Below are positions 47,941-57,273 of a stretch of 64,000 bases of DNA, one piece after another. Position numbers and translations under genes: made by a program. This DNA comes from Candidatus Albibeggiatoa sp. nov. NOAA (GTDB taxonomy: Bacteria; Pseudomonadota; Gammaproteobacteria; Beggiatoales; Beggiatoaceae), in NCBI GenBank assembly GCA_025800385.1, contig JAOXRS010000156.1, positions 62,001 through 126,000 of the forward strand, written 5' to 3'. Numbering within the stretch: the first letter of the stretch is position 1; each line of letters starts with the position of its first letter. The notes below the pieces were generated by a model, which was given only the letters and a program-made list of their open reading frames with translations, ran no database searches and had not been told where the DNA came from.

Positions 47941-48954
47941 ATGGCAATAATTTTAGTGACAGGCGTTGCGGGTTTTATTGGTTCAGCACTGGCACAGCGT
48001 CTATTAAAACGTGGGGATACTGTTTGCGGTATTGATAATTTGAATGATTATTATGCTGTTGAGTTAAAACAAGCCCGTCTTGATCGTTTAACACCGTTTG
48101 AACAATTTCATTTTCAACAACTGGATATTACTGATAGAGCGGCAATCCGAGCATTATTTGAGCAACATCAGTTTGATGTAGTGGTAAATTTAGCAGCTCA
48201 AGCGGGCGTTCGCTACTCAATCGACCATCCAGAATTGTATTTTGATACCAATCTCACAGGGTTCGGGCACATTTTAGAAGGTTGTCGCCAAACTCATGTT
48301 AAACACTTGGTCTATGCTTCATCCAGTTCTGTTTATGGCGCAAATGTAAAACAGCCTTTCAGTGAGTCCGACAGTGTTGACCATCCAATTTCCCTTTATG
48401 CTGCAACCAAAAAAGCCAATGAATTGATGGCACATAGTTATGCACATTTATATGATTTAGCTTGCACAGGATTGCGGTTTTTTACTGTTTATGGCCCTTG
48501 GATGCGCCCTGATATGGCATTATTTAAATTTGCTAATTTGATGGCAGCAGGTCAACCTATTCCTGTCTACAATCATGGTGAAATGGTTCGAGACTTCACT
48601 TATATTGATGATATTATTGATGGAGTTGAGCATGTTATCGACCAGCCCGCACAAAAAAATATTGAATGGAATCCCCAAGACCCCATACCTTCTAGCAGTC
48701 AAGCACCTTATCGAATTTACAACATAGGTAGTAGTCGTGCTGTCAGTCTCATGTATTATATTGAGCTATTAGAGAAACATTTGGGTCTGAAAGCAAAGCT
48801 AGATTTACAGCCATTACAAGCAGGTGATGTCTTAAAGACCTTTGCAGATACTACACTACTACAACAAGATTTTGATTATTCACCCACAACTTCGGTTGAG
48901 TATGGTGTTGCCCAGTTTGCCGCATGGTATAAAAGCTTTTACCCTCAACCTTAA
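47941..48954 (+). CDS. NAD-dependent nucleotide-sugar epimerase, UDP-glucuronate 4-epimerase type
   Basis: A 337-residue extended SDR epimerase. The NAD loop is GVAGFIG near residue 7, the catalytic pair is in SLYAATKKANELMAHSY (Y-x-x-x-K), and TVYGPWMRPDMALFKF marks the UDP-glucuronate 4-epimerase (CapI/WbnF) branch, which makes UDP-galacturonate for capsule or O-antigen. It stands alone, 90 bases ahead of the fimX-like gene start and in the same direction. Confidence 0.88.
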   Translation: MAIILVTGVAGFIGSALAQRLLKRGDTVCGIDNLNDYYAVELKQARLDRLTPFEQFHFQQLDITDRAAIRALFEQHQFDVVVNLAAQAGVRYSIDHPELYFDTNLTGFGHILEGCRQTHVKHLVYASSSSVYGANVKQPFSESDSVDHPISLYAATKKANELMAHSYAHLYDLACTGLRFFTVYGPWMRPDMALFKFANLMAAGQPIPVYNHGEMVRDFTYIDDIIDGVEHVIDQPAQKNIEWNPQDPIPSSSQAPYRIYNIGSSRAVSLMYYIELLEKHLGLKAKLDLQPLQAGDVLKTFADTTLLQQDFDYSPTTSVEYGVAQFAAWYKSFYPQP

Positions 48955-49042
48955 GTCAGGTCGACTTAACAGGTAATTGTACTATAATCAACGTAACACC
49001 CAGACTGGCGCATGGATACTGGTATTTTCAAGGAGAAACAGT

Positions 49043-51151
49043 GTGATACAGAATGACATTATCCGCTTAATTGTGATTGAGGAATCTGCCAACGATGCTG
49101 AGGTCATTCTGAATCGACTACGTAAAGCACGTTTTCCTATCCGTCCTAAGCACATTGAAGATGATGAAGATTTACAAGATGCCTTAGCCCAACAAGAATG
49201 GGATTTAATTATTACCGTTCCTCGTATTGGCGATCCTGAAATTTATGAGCTGACTGCAACCACCGTATGTGAAATTGTCAAAACAGCCAAGCAAGATATT
49301 CCCATTGTGGTCATTACCGAAGAAATGGATGGCCAAGTGATTGCAGAAGCCCTTGCTGCGGGTGCTAAACAAGTTGTGCCTGATAGCCCTGAGACCTGTT
49401 TACAAACAGTAGTAGGCTTAGAACTGGAAAATCTTGCAGAACGTCGTAAACGCCGTCAATTAGAGCAACTCTATAAAGACAGTCAAAAGCACAACAAGAT
49501 GTTGTTAGAAACGTCTCGTGATGCAATTGCCTATGTTCATGATGGTATGCACATTCACGCGAATCCAAGCTATTTAGATATGTTTGGCTATAAAAAGCTA
49601 GAAGATATGGAAGGCGTGCCGATCATGGATTTGGTGGCAATGAACGACCAAGCCAATTTTAAAGAGTTCATGCGCGACTTTATGGCGGACACCAAAGAGG
49701 AAGAACGCAATATCAATTTAGAAGGTCTCAAGTCCAACAATAAACGTTTCAAATTTAAAATGGAAGTCAGTCATGCACGGTATGACAGCGAGCCTTGTAT
49801 TCAAGTCATTATTCGTGACCAATCTCAAAGTGAAGAATTAGAACGTCAATTAAAAGAAGTCAGTCGCCGCGATCAGCTTACAGGTCTATTCAATCGCCAA
49901 CATTTCCTTGCTTTACTTGAAAAGGCGTTGGCTAAAGCCATGGCTGAGCACGTGCGCAGTGTGCTTTTATACGTCATGATTGATGATTTTGTTTCCATTC
50001 GTGACCGTGTGGGTGTTGGTGGGGCTGATCCTGTGATTCAAAACATTGGTAAGCTTTTGAAAAAAGTCGGTGATGGTGGCAGTGTGGCACGCTTCAATGA
50101 CAGTGCTTTCACCATTTTAATTCCCGACAAAGATGTTAAATATGCGGGAGCTTTAGCTCAGAAAATCTGCAAAGCAGTTGAATCTCAAGTGACTGAAATT
50201 GGTGATCAAACTTTAGTTGCAACATGTAGTGTTGGTATTGCGTTGGTTTTGGCCTCCTCTGCTACACCGCAAGGGGTTTTAAGCGATGCGCACGCCGCTT
50301 GTACTGAAATGCAGCGAAAAGGCGGCAATGGCTTTAATGTATACAAAGCTGTGGTCAGTAAAGCAGGTGCAGACAAGGAGCATAAAAATAGTGATGTGGC
50401 CAAGCTAATTGAAACCGCATTTGATGAAAATCGTTTATCGTTACGCTTCCAACCTATTGTCAGTTTGCATGATGAGACTCAAGCGATTTATGAAGTCTTT
50501 TTACGTATGCAAGATTCTGAAGGGCAACCTGTGCCCACTGCTGATTTATTCAATGCAGCTGAACAAGCCAATATGGTGACAGACTTAGATAAGTGGGTTT
50601 TGAAAGAGAGTTTGGCTAAAATTGCCGAAAAAGAAAAACAGGGCGAACCTACACATTTATTTATTAAATTATCAGATCAATCGATTCGAGATGAAAGTGT
50701 TTTATTATTTATTCGTAAGTTGTTAAAAGCAGCCCAAGTACCGGGAGATCGCGTGATTGTTGAAATCAGCGAATCCAGTGCGATTAGTCAGGTCAAATTA
50801 GCCAAAGCATTTATGACTGCGTTGAAATCTATGAATTGTCAGTCGGCTCTAGAGCATTTTGGTACAGGTTTGAATTATGAAACTACGTTACGTCATTTAC
50901 CTGTGGATTATGTCAAAATTGATAGCTCATTTACTAAAGGTTTAGGCGGTAGTGAAAATGCTGAAAATCAGAAAGCAATTGAAGATATTGTGAAGAAAAC
51001 CCATGAGCTTGGCATGAAGACAATTGCAGAAGCGGTGGAAGATGCGAATAGTTTAACTGTGCTCTGGTCGTGCGAGGTCGATTTTGCACAAGGTCATTAT
51101 ATTCAAGAGCCGATTGATGATTTGATTTTTGATTTTTCTGATGAGGAATAA
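49043..51151 (+). CDS. fimX: FimX-like c-di-GMP effector: REC-like, PAS, degenerate GGDEF and EAL
   Basis: A 702-residue signalling protein with FimX architecture. A receiver-like N-terminus lacks the phospho-Asp (DLIITVPRI), then PAS (about 160-260), a GGDEF-like domain (about 270-445) whose signature reads RFNDSAF, and an EAL-like domain (about 445-700) whose signature reads EVFLR. Both catalytic motifs are lost, as in Pseudomonas FimX (GDSIF, EVL), which binds c-di-GMP tightly and controls type IV pilus assembly. So this is predicted to be a sensor, not a cyclase or phosphodiesterase. I choose GTG 49043, with AAGGAG seven bases upstream, over a TTG at 48977. Pilus genes are not in the window. 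Confidence 0.88.
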   Translation: MIQNDIIRLIVIEESANDAEVILNRLRKARFPIRPKHIEDDEDLQDALAQQEWDLIITVPRIGDPEIYELTATTVCEIVKTAKQDIPIVVITEEMDGQVIAEALAAGAKQVVPDSPETCLQTVVGLELENLAERRKRRQLEQLYKDSQKHNKMLLETSRDAIAYVHDGMHIHANPSYLDMFGYKKLEDMEGVPIMDLVAMNDQANFKEFMRDFMADTKEEERNINLEGLKSNNKRFKFKMEVSHARYDSEPCIQVIIRDQSQSEELERQLKEVSRRDQLTGLFNRQHFLALLEKALAKAMAEHVRSVLLYVMIDDFVSIRDRVGVGGADPVIQNIGKLLKKVGDGGSVARFNDSAFTILIPDKDVKYAGALAQKICKAVESQVTEIGDQTLVATCSVGIALVLASSATPQGVLSDAHAACTEMQRKGGNGFNVYKAVVSKAGADKEHKNSDVAKLIETAFDENRLSLRFQPIVSLHDETQAIYEVFLRMQDSEGQPVPTADLFNAAEQANMVTDLDKWVLKESLAKIAEKEKQGEPTHLFIKLSDQSIRDESVLLFIRKLLKAAQVPGDRVIVEISESSAISQVKLAKAFMTALKSMNCQSALEHFGTGLNYETTLRHLPVDYVKIDSSFTKGLGGSENAENQKAIEDIVKKTHELGMKTIAEAVEDANSLTVLWSCEVDFAQGHYIQEPIDDLIFDFSDEE

Positions 51152-51159
51152 GTAAAAAA

Positions 51160-51192
51160 GTACCCATCCGCTAGACCTTACGAGATGGGTAC
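51160..51192. terminator. Terminator hairpin between fimX-like and DoxX genes
   Basis: Perfect 9-base stem GTACCCATC/GATGGGTAC. On the minus strand CTTTTTTAC follows, so it works best for transcripts from the right. Confidence 0.65.
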
Positions 51193-51568
51193 AATCCGTC
51201 AAAAAGGAGGAAGTTACTTACCAGTGTAGTGGTGATTATTAGATTTTCAAGCTATCCATATTACCCAATAGACTTAATGGTATGAAACGCGATCTAAAAG
51301 GTTAACGCCCTCCAAATCCTAGGCTTTTTCTATCTTCATTTATTTCATTTAAATGTCTAAATTGTATTGTTAAGAACTATTTGGAAAGCAAAATATATTG
51401 AGAAGAGATGTTTCTATTTTAGATATTAGGACAGGTAATCATCGTTTGTAGACAGTACTGATATTTGCAGAAAGTATAATCTTGAAGAAGGAAGCTGCTA
51501 TAAAATGTAGTAGATGAATGTGCCTATCATCATGCTAAAAATAGATGGGCACACTCATTGGTAATAGC
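51193..51568. other. Intergenic region, nothing clear
   Basis: About 375 bases with an AAAAAGGAGGAAG stretch near 51201 but no start codon at the right distance. No gene or repeat is supported. Confidence 0.5.
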
Positions 51569-52099
51569 TTATTTATGAATATCGCCGTCTACATAATCAG
51601 GGTCTTTCATAAATTTGCGTGCAAGCCAATAATCAACACTGGCTTTGCCTGCACCGCTAAACAATAATGGTAAGAATAAGATCATGTACATCAATGGTAG
51701 TTTGAAGTTACCACCGCTGCTATTACAAATGTCATAACCATATTTAAATAATTCTGACAGGCTATCCCAGTTTGCTGGTACATGTACACTAATTGTTGCG
51801 ACGATGGTTAAAATCATCAATGAAACTGAGAAGAAGCGCGTACCTAAACCAATTAATAATGCAATTGCGCCAACTAATTCAAACCATGTTGCCATTTGCC
51901 AACTGATTTCGACAGGTACAATATTAAACGGGTACGGAAATTTATCTTGAATATGAGCAAACCAGTTATCGCCTGTGAACTTAGTATAGCCCGACTCCCA
52001 AAACTCCCAAGCCAGCAATGTACGAATGCCTATTTGCGGTAAAAATGTACCAAACCAATTTAATTTATCAGTAATCCAAAAATAGAGGCTTATTAGCAT
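51569..52099 (-). CDS. DoxX-family (HvfX-like) membrane protein
   Basis: A 176-residue protein with four membrane segments. It carries the DoxX/HvfX core WESGYTKFTGDNWFAHIQ and WFELVGAIALLIGLGTRFFSVSLMILTIVA, and GGAG precedes the ATG. HvfX proteins are often encoded with metal-binding peptide genes (hvfABC); none is next to this one. A role in redox or thiol stress is general for the family. Confidence 0.82.
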   Translation of the reverse strand: MLISLYFWITDKLNWFGTFLPQIGIRTLLAWEFWESGYTKFTGDNWFAHIQDKFPYPFNIVPVEISWQMATWFELVGAIALLIGLGTRFFSVSLMILTIVATISVHVPANWDSLSELFKYGYDICNSSGGNFKLPLMYMILFLPLLFSGAGKASVDYWLARKFMKDPDYVDGDIHK

Positions 52100-52382
52100 G
52101 ACGAGGGTCTCCGTTTGGCTGTTTGTTGCACTGGGTTTTCATATAAACATAGGATTTGGAATGTCATATTGAAGCCTTCCTATTCCAATGTTGATTTAAT
52201 AAACTGAATCGTAACATGGTCTGTTGAATTCATGTTGTATTTTAGTGCATTCACTCGCTTTTGGGTTTTCCTTTATTCTTATAATCAACGCCACAAAGCA
52301 GTTTTTATTTTAAAACGACCATTGCCTTATTATTCAACCCTCTTCTATTTCAGAATATATGGCATGTAGCTTAATGCATTAT

Positions 52383-53258
52383 TTATTCTACAATTTCTTT
52401 TTGTGCGGGCATACGTGGACAATGCACATCATTCTTTTTGATATAAACTTGCTCATCTCTGGCTAAATAATCAAAGTCATAGGCATATTCAGATAAACGT
52501 AGGCTTTCTTTTGAGCCTAAACACAGCATTCCATTTGGCGCAAGACTATCGAAAAATAAGCCAATGACACGATTTTGCAAATCACGATTAAAATAAATCA
52601 ATACATTACGGCACAAAATCAAATGCATTTCACCAAACACACCATCGACCGCTAAATTATGGTCGGAAAACAAGATATTTTCTTTTAAAGATTTATCCAT
52701 GACGACATGGTCATAGTGTGCTGTGTAGTAATTTGAAAATGCTTCTTGACCGCCCGCTTTTTGATAGTTGCTTGTATATTGTTGTAACTTGCGGATTGAA
52801 AAAATGCCTTCCTTCGCCTGCTTTAATACCACTTCATTCATATCTGTGGCATAAATTTGGGTTTTATCATACAAGCCTTCTTCTTTCAGCAAAATGGCCA
52901 TTGAATAGGCTTCTTCACCTGTAGAACAGCCAGCGTGCCATATTTTAATATAGGATTGCTCACGTAATTTCGGAATCACAAACTTGCGCAATGCAAGATA
53001 GAAATTAGGATCACGAAACATCTCAGTGACATTAATTGACATATCCAATAGTAAACGCTCAAAAAAGGCGACATCGTATAACACTTTATATTGCATCATA
53101 GAAACACTTTCGATGCCTTCTTTATTCATACGATGGTGGATTCGGCGTTTAATCGAGGCCTTTGCATAATTACGAAAATCATAACCATATTTAAGATAAA
53201 TGGCTTGAAGTAGAAGCTGGATTTCTATGTTTTCGATTTCAATTTCGTCTTCGACCAT
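52383..53258 (-). CDS. cheR: Chemotaxis protein methyltransferase CheR
   Basis: A 291-residue S-adenosylmethionine-dependent methyltransferase that methylates glutamates of chemoreceptors. The N-terminal all-helical domain carries YGYDFRNYAKASIKRRIHHRM and VTEMFRDPNFYLAL; the C-terminal Rossmann domain has IWHAGCSTGEEAYSMAILL and LILCRNVLIYFNRDLQ. Start at ATG 53258; an in-frame TTG at 53276 adds 6 residues. No other che gene is adjacent, so it may serve a non-flagellar system. Confidence 0.95.
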   Translation of the reverse strand: MVEDEIEIENIEIQLLLQAIYLKYGYDFRNYAKASIKRRIHHRMNKEGIESVSMMQYKVLYDVAFFERLLLDMSINVTEMFRDPNFYLALRKFVIPKLREQSYIKIWHAGCSTGEEAYSMAILLKEEGLYDKTQIYATDMNEVVLKQAKEGIFSIRKLQQYTSNYQKAGGQEAFSNYYTAHYDHVVMDKSLKENILFSDHNLAVDGVFGEMHLILCRNVLIYFNRDLQNRVIGLFFDSLAPNGMLCLGSKESLRLSEYAYDFDYLARDEQVYIKKNDVHCPRMPAQKEIVE

Positions 53259-53276
53259 ACAATAACTATTTGTCAA

Positions 53277-53892
53277 TCAATGGGTGAAAGCACACAGGAT
53301 ACAGAAAATGAACAAAAAAATTAAGACTTATTTATTTTTAAATACTAAATGATTTTGTGCTTGTGCTGCGACTTAGATGTTTCAGGTTTTTATGATAGCA
53401 ATATTGTCAATTTTAAGGATTAAACTCGTTGTACAAAGGCAATAGAACGGATAAATAATCTTCAAATGTTGTCTAAAAACTTAAATTAAGAATGGTTACT
53501 GATATGTTTAAATCAATATACATTTAAGCTATTTCAAAACAAATCATATTTAGATGGCTTGATTAACTGTAAATAAAGTCAGATATAACCTCATAAATAA
53601 CTTGATGAAACTTTAAGCACTTATTAACAACAGGAAAAGTCTGTGTGTGAGTGGTTTGGGTGTATATGAAAATTATTCATTGGAGAACGGCGAATTGCTG
53701 CACAATATTATGCTGTTTACTGTGCTTTAAAATCAGGTAAAGTTTTGATTCAGATAATTTGAAAAATCAACGCGCGCAGCAAAAACTAAAGAATAAAACG
53801 AGCTTATTGGGATTTTGAAAAACAAAGACTGAAAAAGATAGTTTTAGAGAGTCGGAATTGAATTGCACTATGGGCAAAATAAAAAATTGGCG
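53277..53892. other. AT-rich intergenic region
   Basis: About 615 bases between cheR and the candidate RNA. Six-frame reading shows no convincing gene. Its right part must contain any promoter of the structured element. Confidence 0.5.
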
Positions 53893-54048
53893 GTACACTT
53901 GGGTGTGACCAGCACCCAAAGTACCTAACCTTAAGGGAGCTAGGTAGGAGTAGTTCCCCTATGGCTGTCTATACTATCGCAAGCGATATGCCATATTATT
54001 TAGGTCAGTCGTAAGAGGATGTTGCGGTCTAAAAAAATATCCTCTTAC
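53893..54048 (+). ncRNA. Candidate structured RNA or leader (unknown class)
   Basis: Four stems in 156 bases. Stem 1 (53893-53924): GTACaCTTGGGTG/CACCCAAAGTAC. Stem 2, overlapping: TACCTA/TAGGTA (53922-53946). Stem 3: ATGGC/GCCAT (53961-53994) with inner TATCGC/GCGATA. Stem 4: GTAAGAGGAT/ATCCTCTTAC (54011-54048), terminator-like. It ends 61 bases before the lipoprotein gene, so it could be a leader or a small RNA. It does not match riboswitch classes I recognise, and strand is assumed from the neighbours. Confidence 0.35.
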
Positions 54049-54109
54049 CTTTATAATTCATACAATTACAAAAACAACAGTTATAATACACCACCTGAAT
54101 GGAGTTTTT

Positions 54110-54424
54110 ATGCCCCAAACATATGCAAATAGACTGACGGCAATATTACTGTTGTTCATGATACTGACAACAGGTTGCGCAACCACAAAATTGACCCATG
54201 AAAACTTTGCTAAAATAAGAGAAGGCATGTCAGAGCAACAAGTCCTAACATTGCTTGGTGAACCTACCGACTCCAATAGCATCAGTACAGGGTCATGGTT
54301 TGGAATCATAGATGGACTCTCAGGTACAAGCATGGTGTGGGAAACAAATGAAGCAAAGGTCGACATCATTTTTGTCAATGGTAAAGTTAAAACGAAAAAT
54401 TACAAAAAATTTGCTAGTTTTTAA
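54110..54424 (+). CDS. BamE/SmpA-like outer-membrane lipoprotein
   Basis: 104 residues. The lipobox LTTGC gives a lipid-anchored Cys after a short signal. The mature part follows the SmpA/OmlA pattern: THENFAKIREGMSEQQVLTLLGEPTDSNS, then WFGIIDGLSGTSMVWETNEAKVDIIFVNGKV. Such domains bind partners at the outer membrane; the true BamE has a different context, so this is probably a paralogue. It is followed 11 bases later by the peptide-binding protein. Confidence 0.8.
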   Translation: MPQTYANRLTAILLLFMILTTGCATTKLTHENFAKIREGMSEQQVLTLLGEPTDSNSISTGSWFGIIDGLSGTSMVWETNEAKVDIIFVNGKVKTKNYKKFASF

Positions 54425-54435
54425 AGGATTCTATT

Positions 54436-56223
54436 ATGCATTATATTTTCATTCTATTTCTGTCACTGTTTTATACAACCTCATTACAAGCCGCTCCCTC
54501 TGCAGCACTGGGCTATACCCCCAAATATGCTAATGATTTTAAAAACTTTGACTATATCAATCCCAATGCACCCAAGGGTGGTGAATTACTCATTTACAAT
54601 CTTGGTAACTTTGATAGCTTTAACCCTTTTGTCTTAAAAGGTTTAGCAGAGGGTTTTACTGGTGAGTTACGTTTTGAAAGTCTTATGTCACAAGCCCTAG
54701 ATGAACCCTTTAGCTTATACGGCCTGATTGCCAAAGATATTGAATTGGCTGAAGACAAACTATCAGTAACTTTTAAACTCAATCCGAAAGCCCGTTTTTC
54801 CGACGGCTCAAAAATCACTGCACAAGATGTCAAATTCTCATTCGATACGTTGAAAAGTGAACAGGCACACCCAAGATACCGCATTTACTGGAACGGTATC
54901 CGCGAAGCCAAAGTGATTGATGACCAAACCGTGACCTTTTACTTTAACAAGATCAACCCTGAATTACATCTTGTCACTGCTGAAATCCCTATATTCAAAC
55001 AAACTAAAGAAGGTGAATTTTCAGAATTAGTACTAGATGGCTTAATGGGTAGCGGTGCTTACACGATTGAAAAATATCAAGGCGGCAAATATGTCACTTA
55101 CAAACGCAATGATGACTACTGGGCGAAAGATTTACCTGTACGCAAAGGCATGTACAACTTTGATAAAGTCACAGTAAAATATTACAAAGACAGCAGCATT
55201 GCATTAGAAGCACTGAAAGCAGGTGAGTTCGACGTGATGGCCGTTTATAACTCCAAGCAATGGGCACGTGATTTTGAAGGGACTAAATTTGATAATAAAC
55301 AAATCTTAAAATCAGAATTTACGCATAAAAATAATGCAGGTATGCAAGGCTTTGTGTTTAACATGCGTAACCCAATTTTCCAAGATGTGCGGGTGCGCCG
55401 AGCGATTAACTTAGCGTTTGATTTTGAATGGGCAAACAAAAACTTATTCTATAATCAATATGAGCGTTGCAATAGCTATTTTAGTAACAGCGATCTTGCA
55501 GCAGTAGGAGAGCCAACAGAAGCAGAATTAGCGTTACTCAAACCGCTACAAAAGAAATACTCTGATATTTTCCCACAAGAGGCATTAACTCAAGCATGGC
55601 AACCTGTTTCCACATCTGCTCCTAATTCATTGCGTAAAAACTTACGACAAGCTAAAAAATTATTAAATGAAGCAGGTTGGAAAGTCAAAGATGGTGTATT
55701 ACAAAATGAAAAAGGTCAAAAGCTAGAATTTAAAGTGATGCTATTCCAACGCGCATTTGAGCGGATTTTAGCCCCGTTTGCACGTAATTTAGAAAAATTA
55801 GGGATTAAAATTCACTATCGTGCAGTCGATGCGGCTTTATACCAACAACGTCAAGAGTCTTTCGATTTTGATATGGTGGTTACGATTTTTGGCCAATCAC
55901 AATCTCCGGGGAATGAGTTGTTATTCATGTGGCACTCAGATTCCGCAGATCGTCAAGGTTCACAAAATTTAATCGGTTTAAAAAATCCTGTGGTTGACGC
56001 ATTGATTGAAAAAGTGATTTATGCAGAAAATCGCGAAGCGTTAGTTACTGCAGTGAAAGCATTGGATCGGGTGATGTTATTTGGTGAATACACGATGCCA
56101 AATTGGTATAGTGGACACCACCGTTTAGCGTATTGGGATAAATTTGGTTATCCTGAACAATTACCTTTGTATTACACTGCAACAGAGTGGTTGATTCGGA
56201 CGTGGTGGTATAAACAAGATTAA
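54436..56223 (+). CDS. Extracellular solute-binding protein family 5, YejA-like
   Basis: A 595-residue periplasmic binding protein for peptides. Signal peptide to about LQAAPS; then the YejA-type start GYTPKYANDFKNFDYINPNAPKGGELLIYNLGNFDSFNPFVLKG and the family 5 block SDGSKITAQDVKFSFDTL. YejA feeds the YejBEF ABC importer (peptides, microcin C). The permease and ATPase genes are not downstream, so the partner is elsewhere. It may be co-transcribed with the lipoprotein gene. A strong inverted repeat at 56233-56263 ends it. Confidence 0.9.
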   Translation: MHYIFILFLSLFYTTSLQAAPSAALGYTPKYANDFKNFDYINPNAPKGGELLIYNLGNFDSFNPFVLKGLAEGFTGELRFESLMSQALDEPFSLYGLIAKDIELAEDKLSVTFKLNPKARFSDGSKITAQDVKFSFDTLKSEQAHPRYRIYWNGIREAKVIDDQTVTFYFNKINPELHLVTAEIPIFKQTKEGEFSELVLDGLMGSGAYTIEKYQGGKYVTYKRNDDYWAKDLPVRKGMYNFDKVTVKYYKDSSIALEALKAGEFDVMAVYNSKQWARDFEGTKFDNKQILKSEFTHKNNAGMQGFVFNMRNPIFQDVRVRRAINLAFDFEWANKNLFYNQYERCNSYFSNSDLAAVGEPTEAELALLKPLQKKYSDIFPQEALTQAWQPVSTSAPNSLRKNLRQAKKLLNEAGWKVKDGVLQNEKGQKLEFKVMLFQRAFERILAPFARNLEKLGIKIHYRAVDAALYQQRQESFDFDMVVTIFGQSQSPGNELLFMWHSDSADRQGSQNLIGLKNPVVDALIEKVIYAENREALVTAVKALDRVMLFGEYTMPNWYSGHHRLAYWDKFGYPEQLPLYYTATEWLIRTWWYKQD

Positions 56224-56232
56224 AAGGTGGGG

Positions 56233-56263
56233 CTGGCAGTTTGTAAACATACATGACTGCCAG
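56233..56263. terminator. Bidirectional terminator between yejA-like and yqeY genes
   Basis: Perfect 8-base stem CTGGCAGT/ACTGCCAG between convergent genes, 10 bases after the yejA-like stop. Confidence 0.65.
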
Positions 56264-56280
56264 TTAAAAGCATTGCGTTT

Positions 56281-56733
56281 TTACGCGCTTAAACGTTGCT
56301 TAATTTGCTGGCTAACGGCTTTCATATCAGCACGGCCTTGTACTTTAGGCTTAATCATTCCCATGACTTTACCTAAATCTTTGATACTTTCCGCACCTAT
56401 TTCAGCAATCACAGCCTCAATGATGTCATTTAATTCAGCTTCAGTTAGCTGTTGTGGCAAATAGGCTTGAATAATACCAACTTCATATTTTTCTTGGTCA
56501 GCTAAATCTTGTCGTTCTGCTTTTTCATACTGCTCAATAGAGTCACGGCGTTGCTTCAGCATTTTATCTAGTACAGCAATCACCTGCGTATCATCTAACT
56601 CAATGCGCTCATCGACTTCTTTTTGCTTAATCGCGGCTTGAATTAAACGAATTACTGCTAAACGGCTTTTTTCTTTTGCCCGCATTGCAGTTTTCATATC
56701 TTCTTGAATACGTTGCTTTAATGTATCAGCCAT
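56281..56733 (-). CDS. yqeY: GatB/YqeY domain protein
   Basis: 150 residues. It begins with the helical block LKQRIQEDMKTAMRAKEKSRLAVIRLIQAAIKQKEVDER and ends with MGMIKPKVQGRADMKAVSQQIKQRL, the standard YqeY shape. The domain resembles the tRNA-binding tail of GatB, but its role is not settled. It follows rpsU in the same direction, a conserved bacterial pair. Confidence 0.92.
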   Translation of the reverse strand: MADTLKQRIQEDMKTAMRAKEKSRLAVIRLIQAAIKQKEVDERIELDDTQVIAVLDKMLKQRRDSIEQYEKAERQDLADQEKYEVGIIQAYLPQQLTEAELNDIIEAVIAEIGAESIKDLGKVMGMIKPKVQGRADMKAVSQQIKQRLSA

Positions 56734-56813
56734 AATCTTTTACAGTGTGTTTACCAGCACGTTTTTCCACATTCATCATGATGTTTATCACGGCTGGTTA
56801 AAACAAAGAATTT

Positions 56814-57029
56814 TTAGTAAGGACGTTCGCGACGAACACTTTCACGCATTACTTTTTTGATATGACGCTTAACAGCTGCAGCTGCTTTACGTTTACGAAC
56901 AGAGGTTGGTTTTTCGTAAAATTCACGGCGGTGAACTTCGGCGAGGATACCCGCTTTCTCACAAGAGCGTTTAAAACGACGGATTGCTACTTCAAATGGT
57001 TCATTTTCTTTTACACGGACAGTTGGCAT
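56814..57029 (-). CDS. rpsU: 30S ribosomal protein S21
   Basis: A 71-residue basic protein of the small subunit, [21 protein letters not shown] at the start and [18 protein letters not shown] at the end. I start at ATG 57029, the canonical S21 start; a longer frame from 57083 is not supported. GGGAGGA lies upstream. Confidence 0.97.
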   Translation of the reverse strand: MPTVRVKENEPFEVAIRRFKRSCEKAGILAEVHRREFYEKPTSVRKRKAAAAVKRHIKKVMRESVRRERPY

Positions 57030-57215
57030 TGGAAAACCTATCCTCCCTAAATCTGAATATAAAAAGTTAACACCGCTAAACACTAATGAACCTTCGTTTT
57101 TTAGTGTATTGTTAGTATTAACACCGAAAATAGTTAAACGAATAATTATAATAGCTTAGCTAGGTTTAAGTAAAGCAGTTTTTCAGATACCAGAGATTTT
57201 TAATAATTTGACCTA

Positions 57216-57262
57216 TCTCATATTATGCGTGAAAAACATTTTTCAGCTTACATAATATGAGA
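57216..57262. repeat. Perfect 12-base inverted repeat beyond the DUF5666 gene
   Basis: TCTCATATTATG and CATAATATGAGA around a 23-base loop, just past the stop of the DUF5666 gene. No T-run follows on either strand; it may be a processing or termination hairpin. Confidence 0.5.
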
Positions 57263-57273
57263 CACCCCCTTTA

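Noticed and set aside
53893..54048. Assignment of the stem cluster to a c-di-GMP (GEMM), SRP, 6S or tmRNA class
   Set aside because: The diagnostic conserved cores of those RNAs are not present; left as an unknown candidate.
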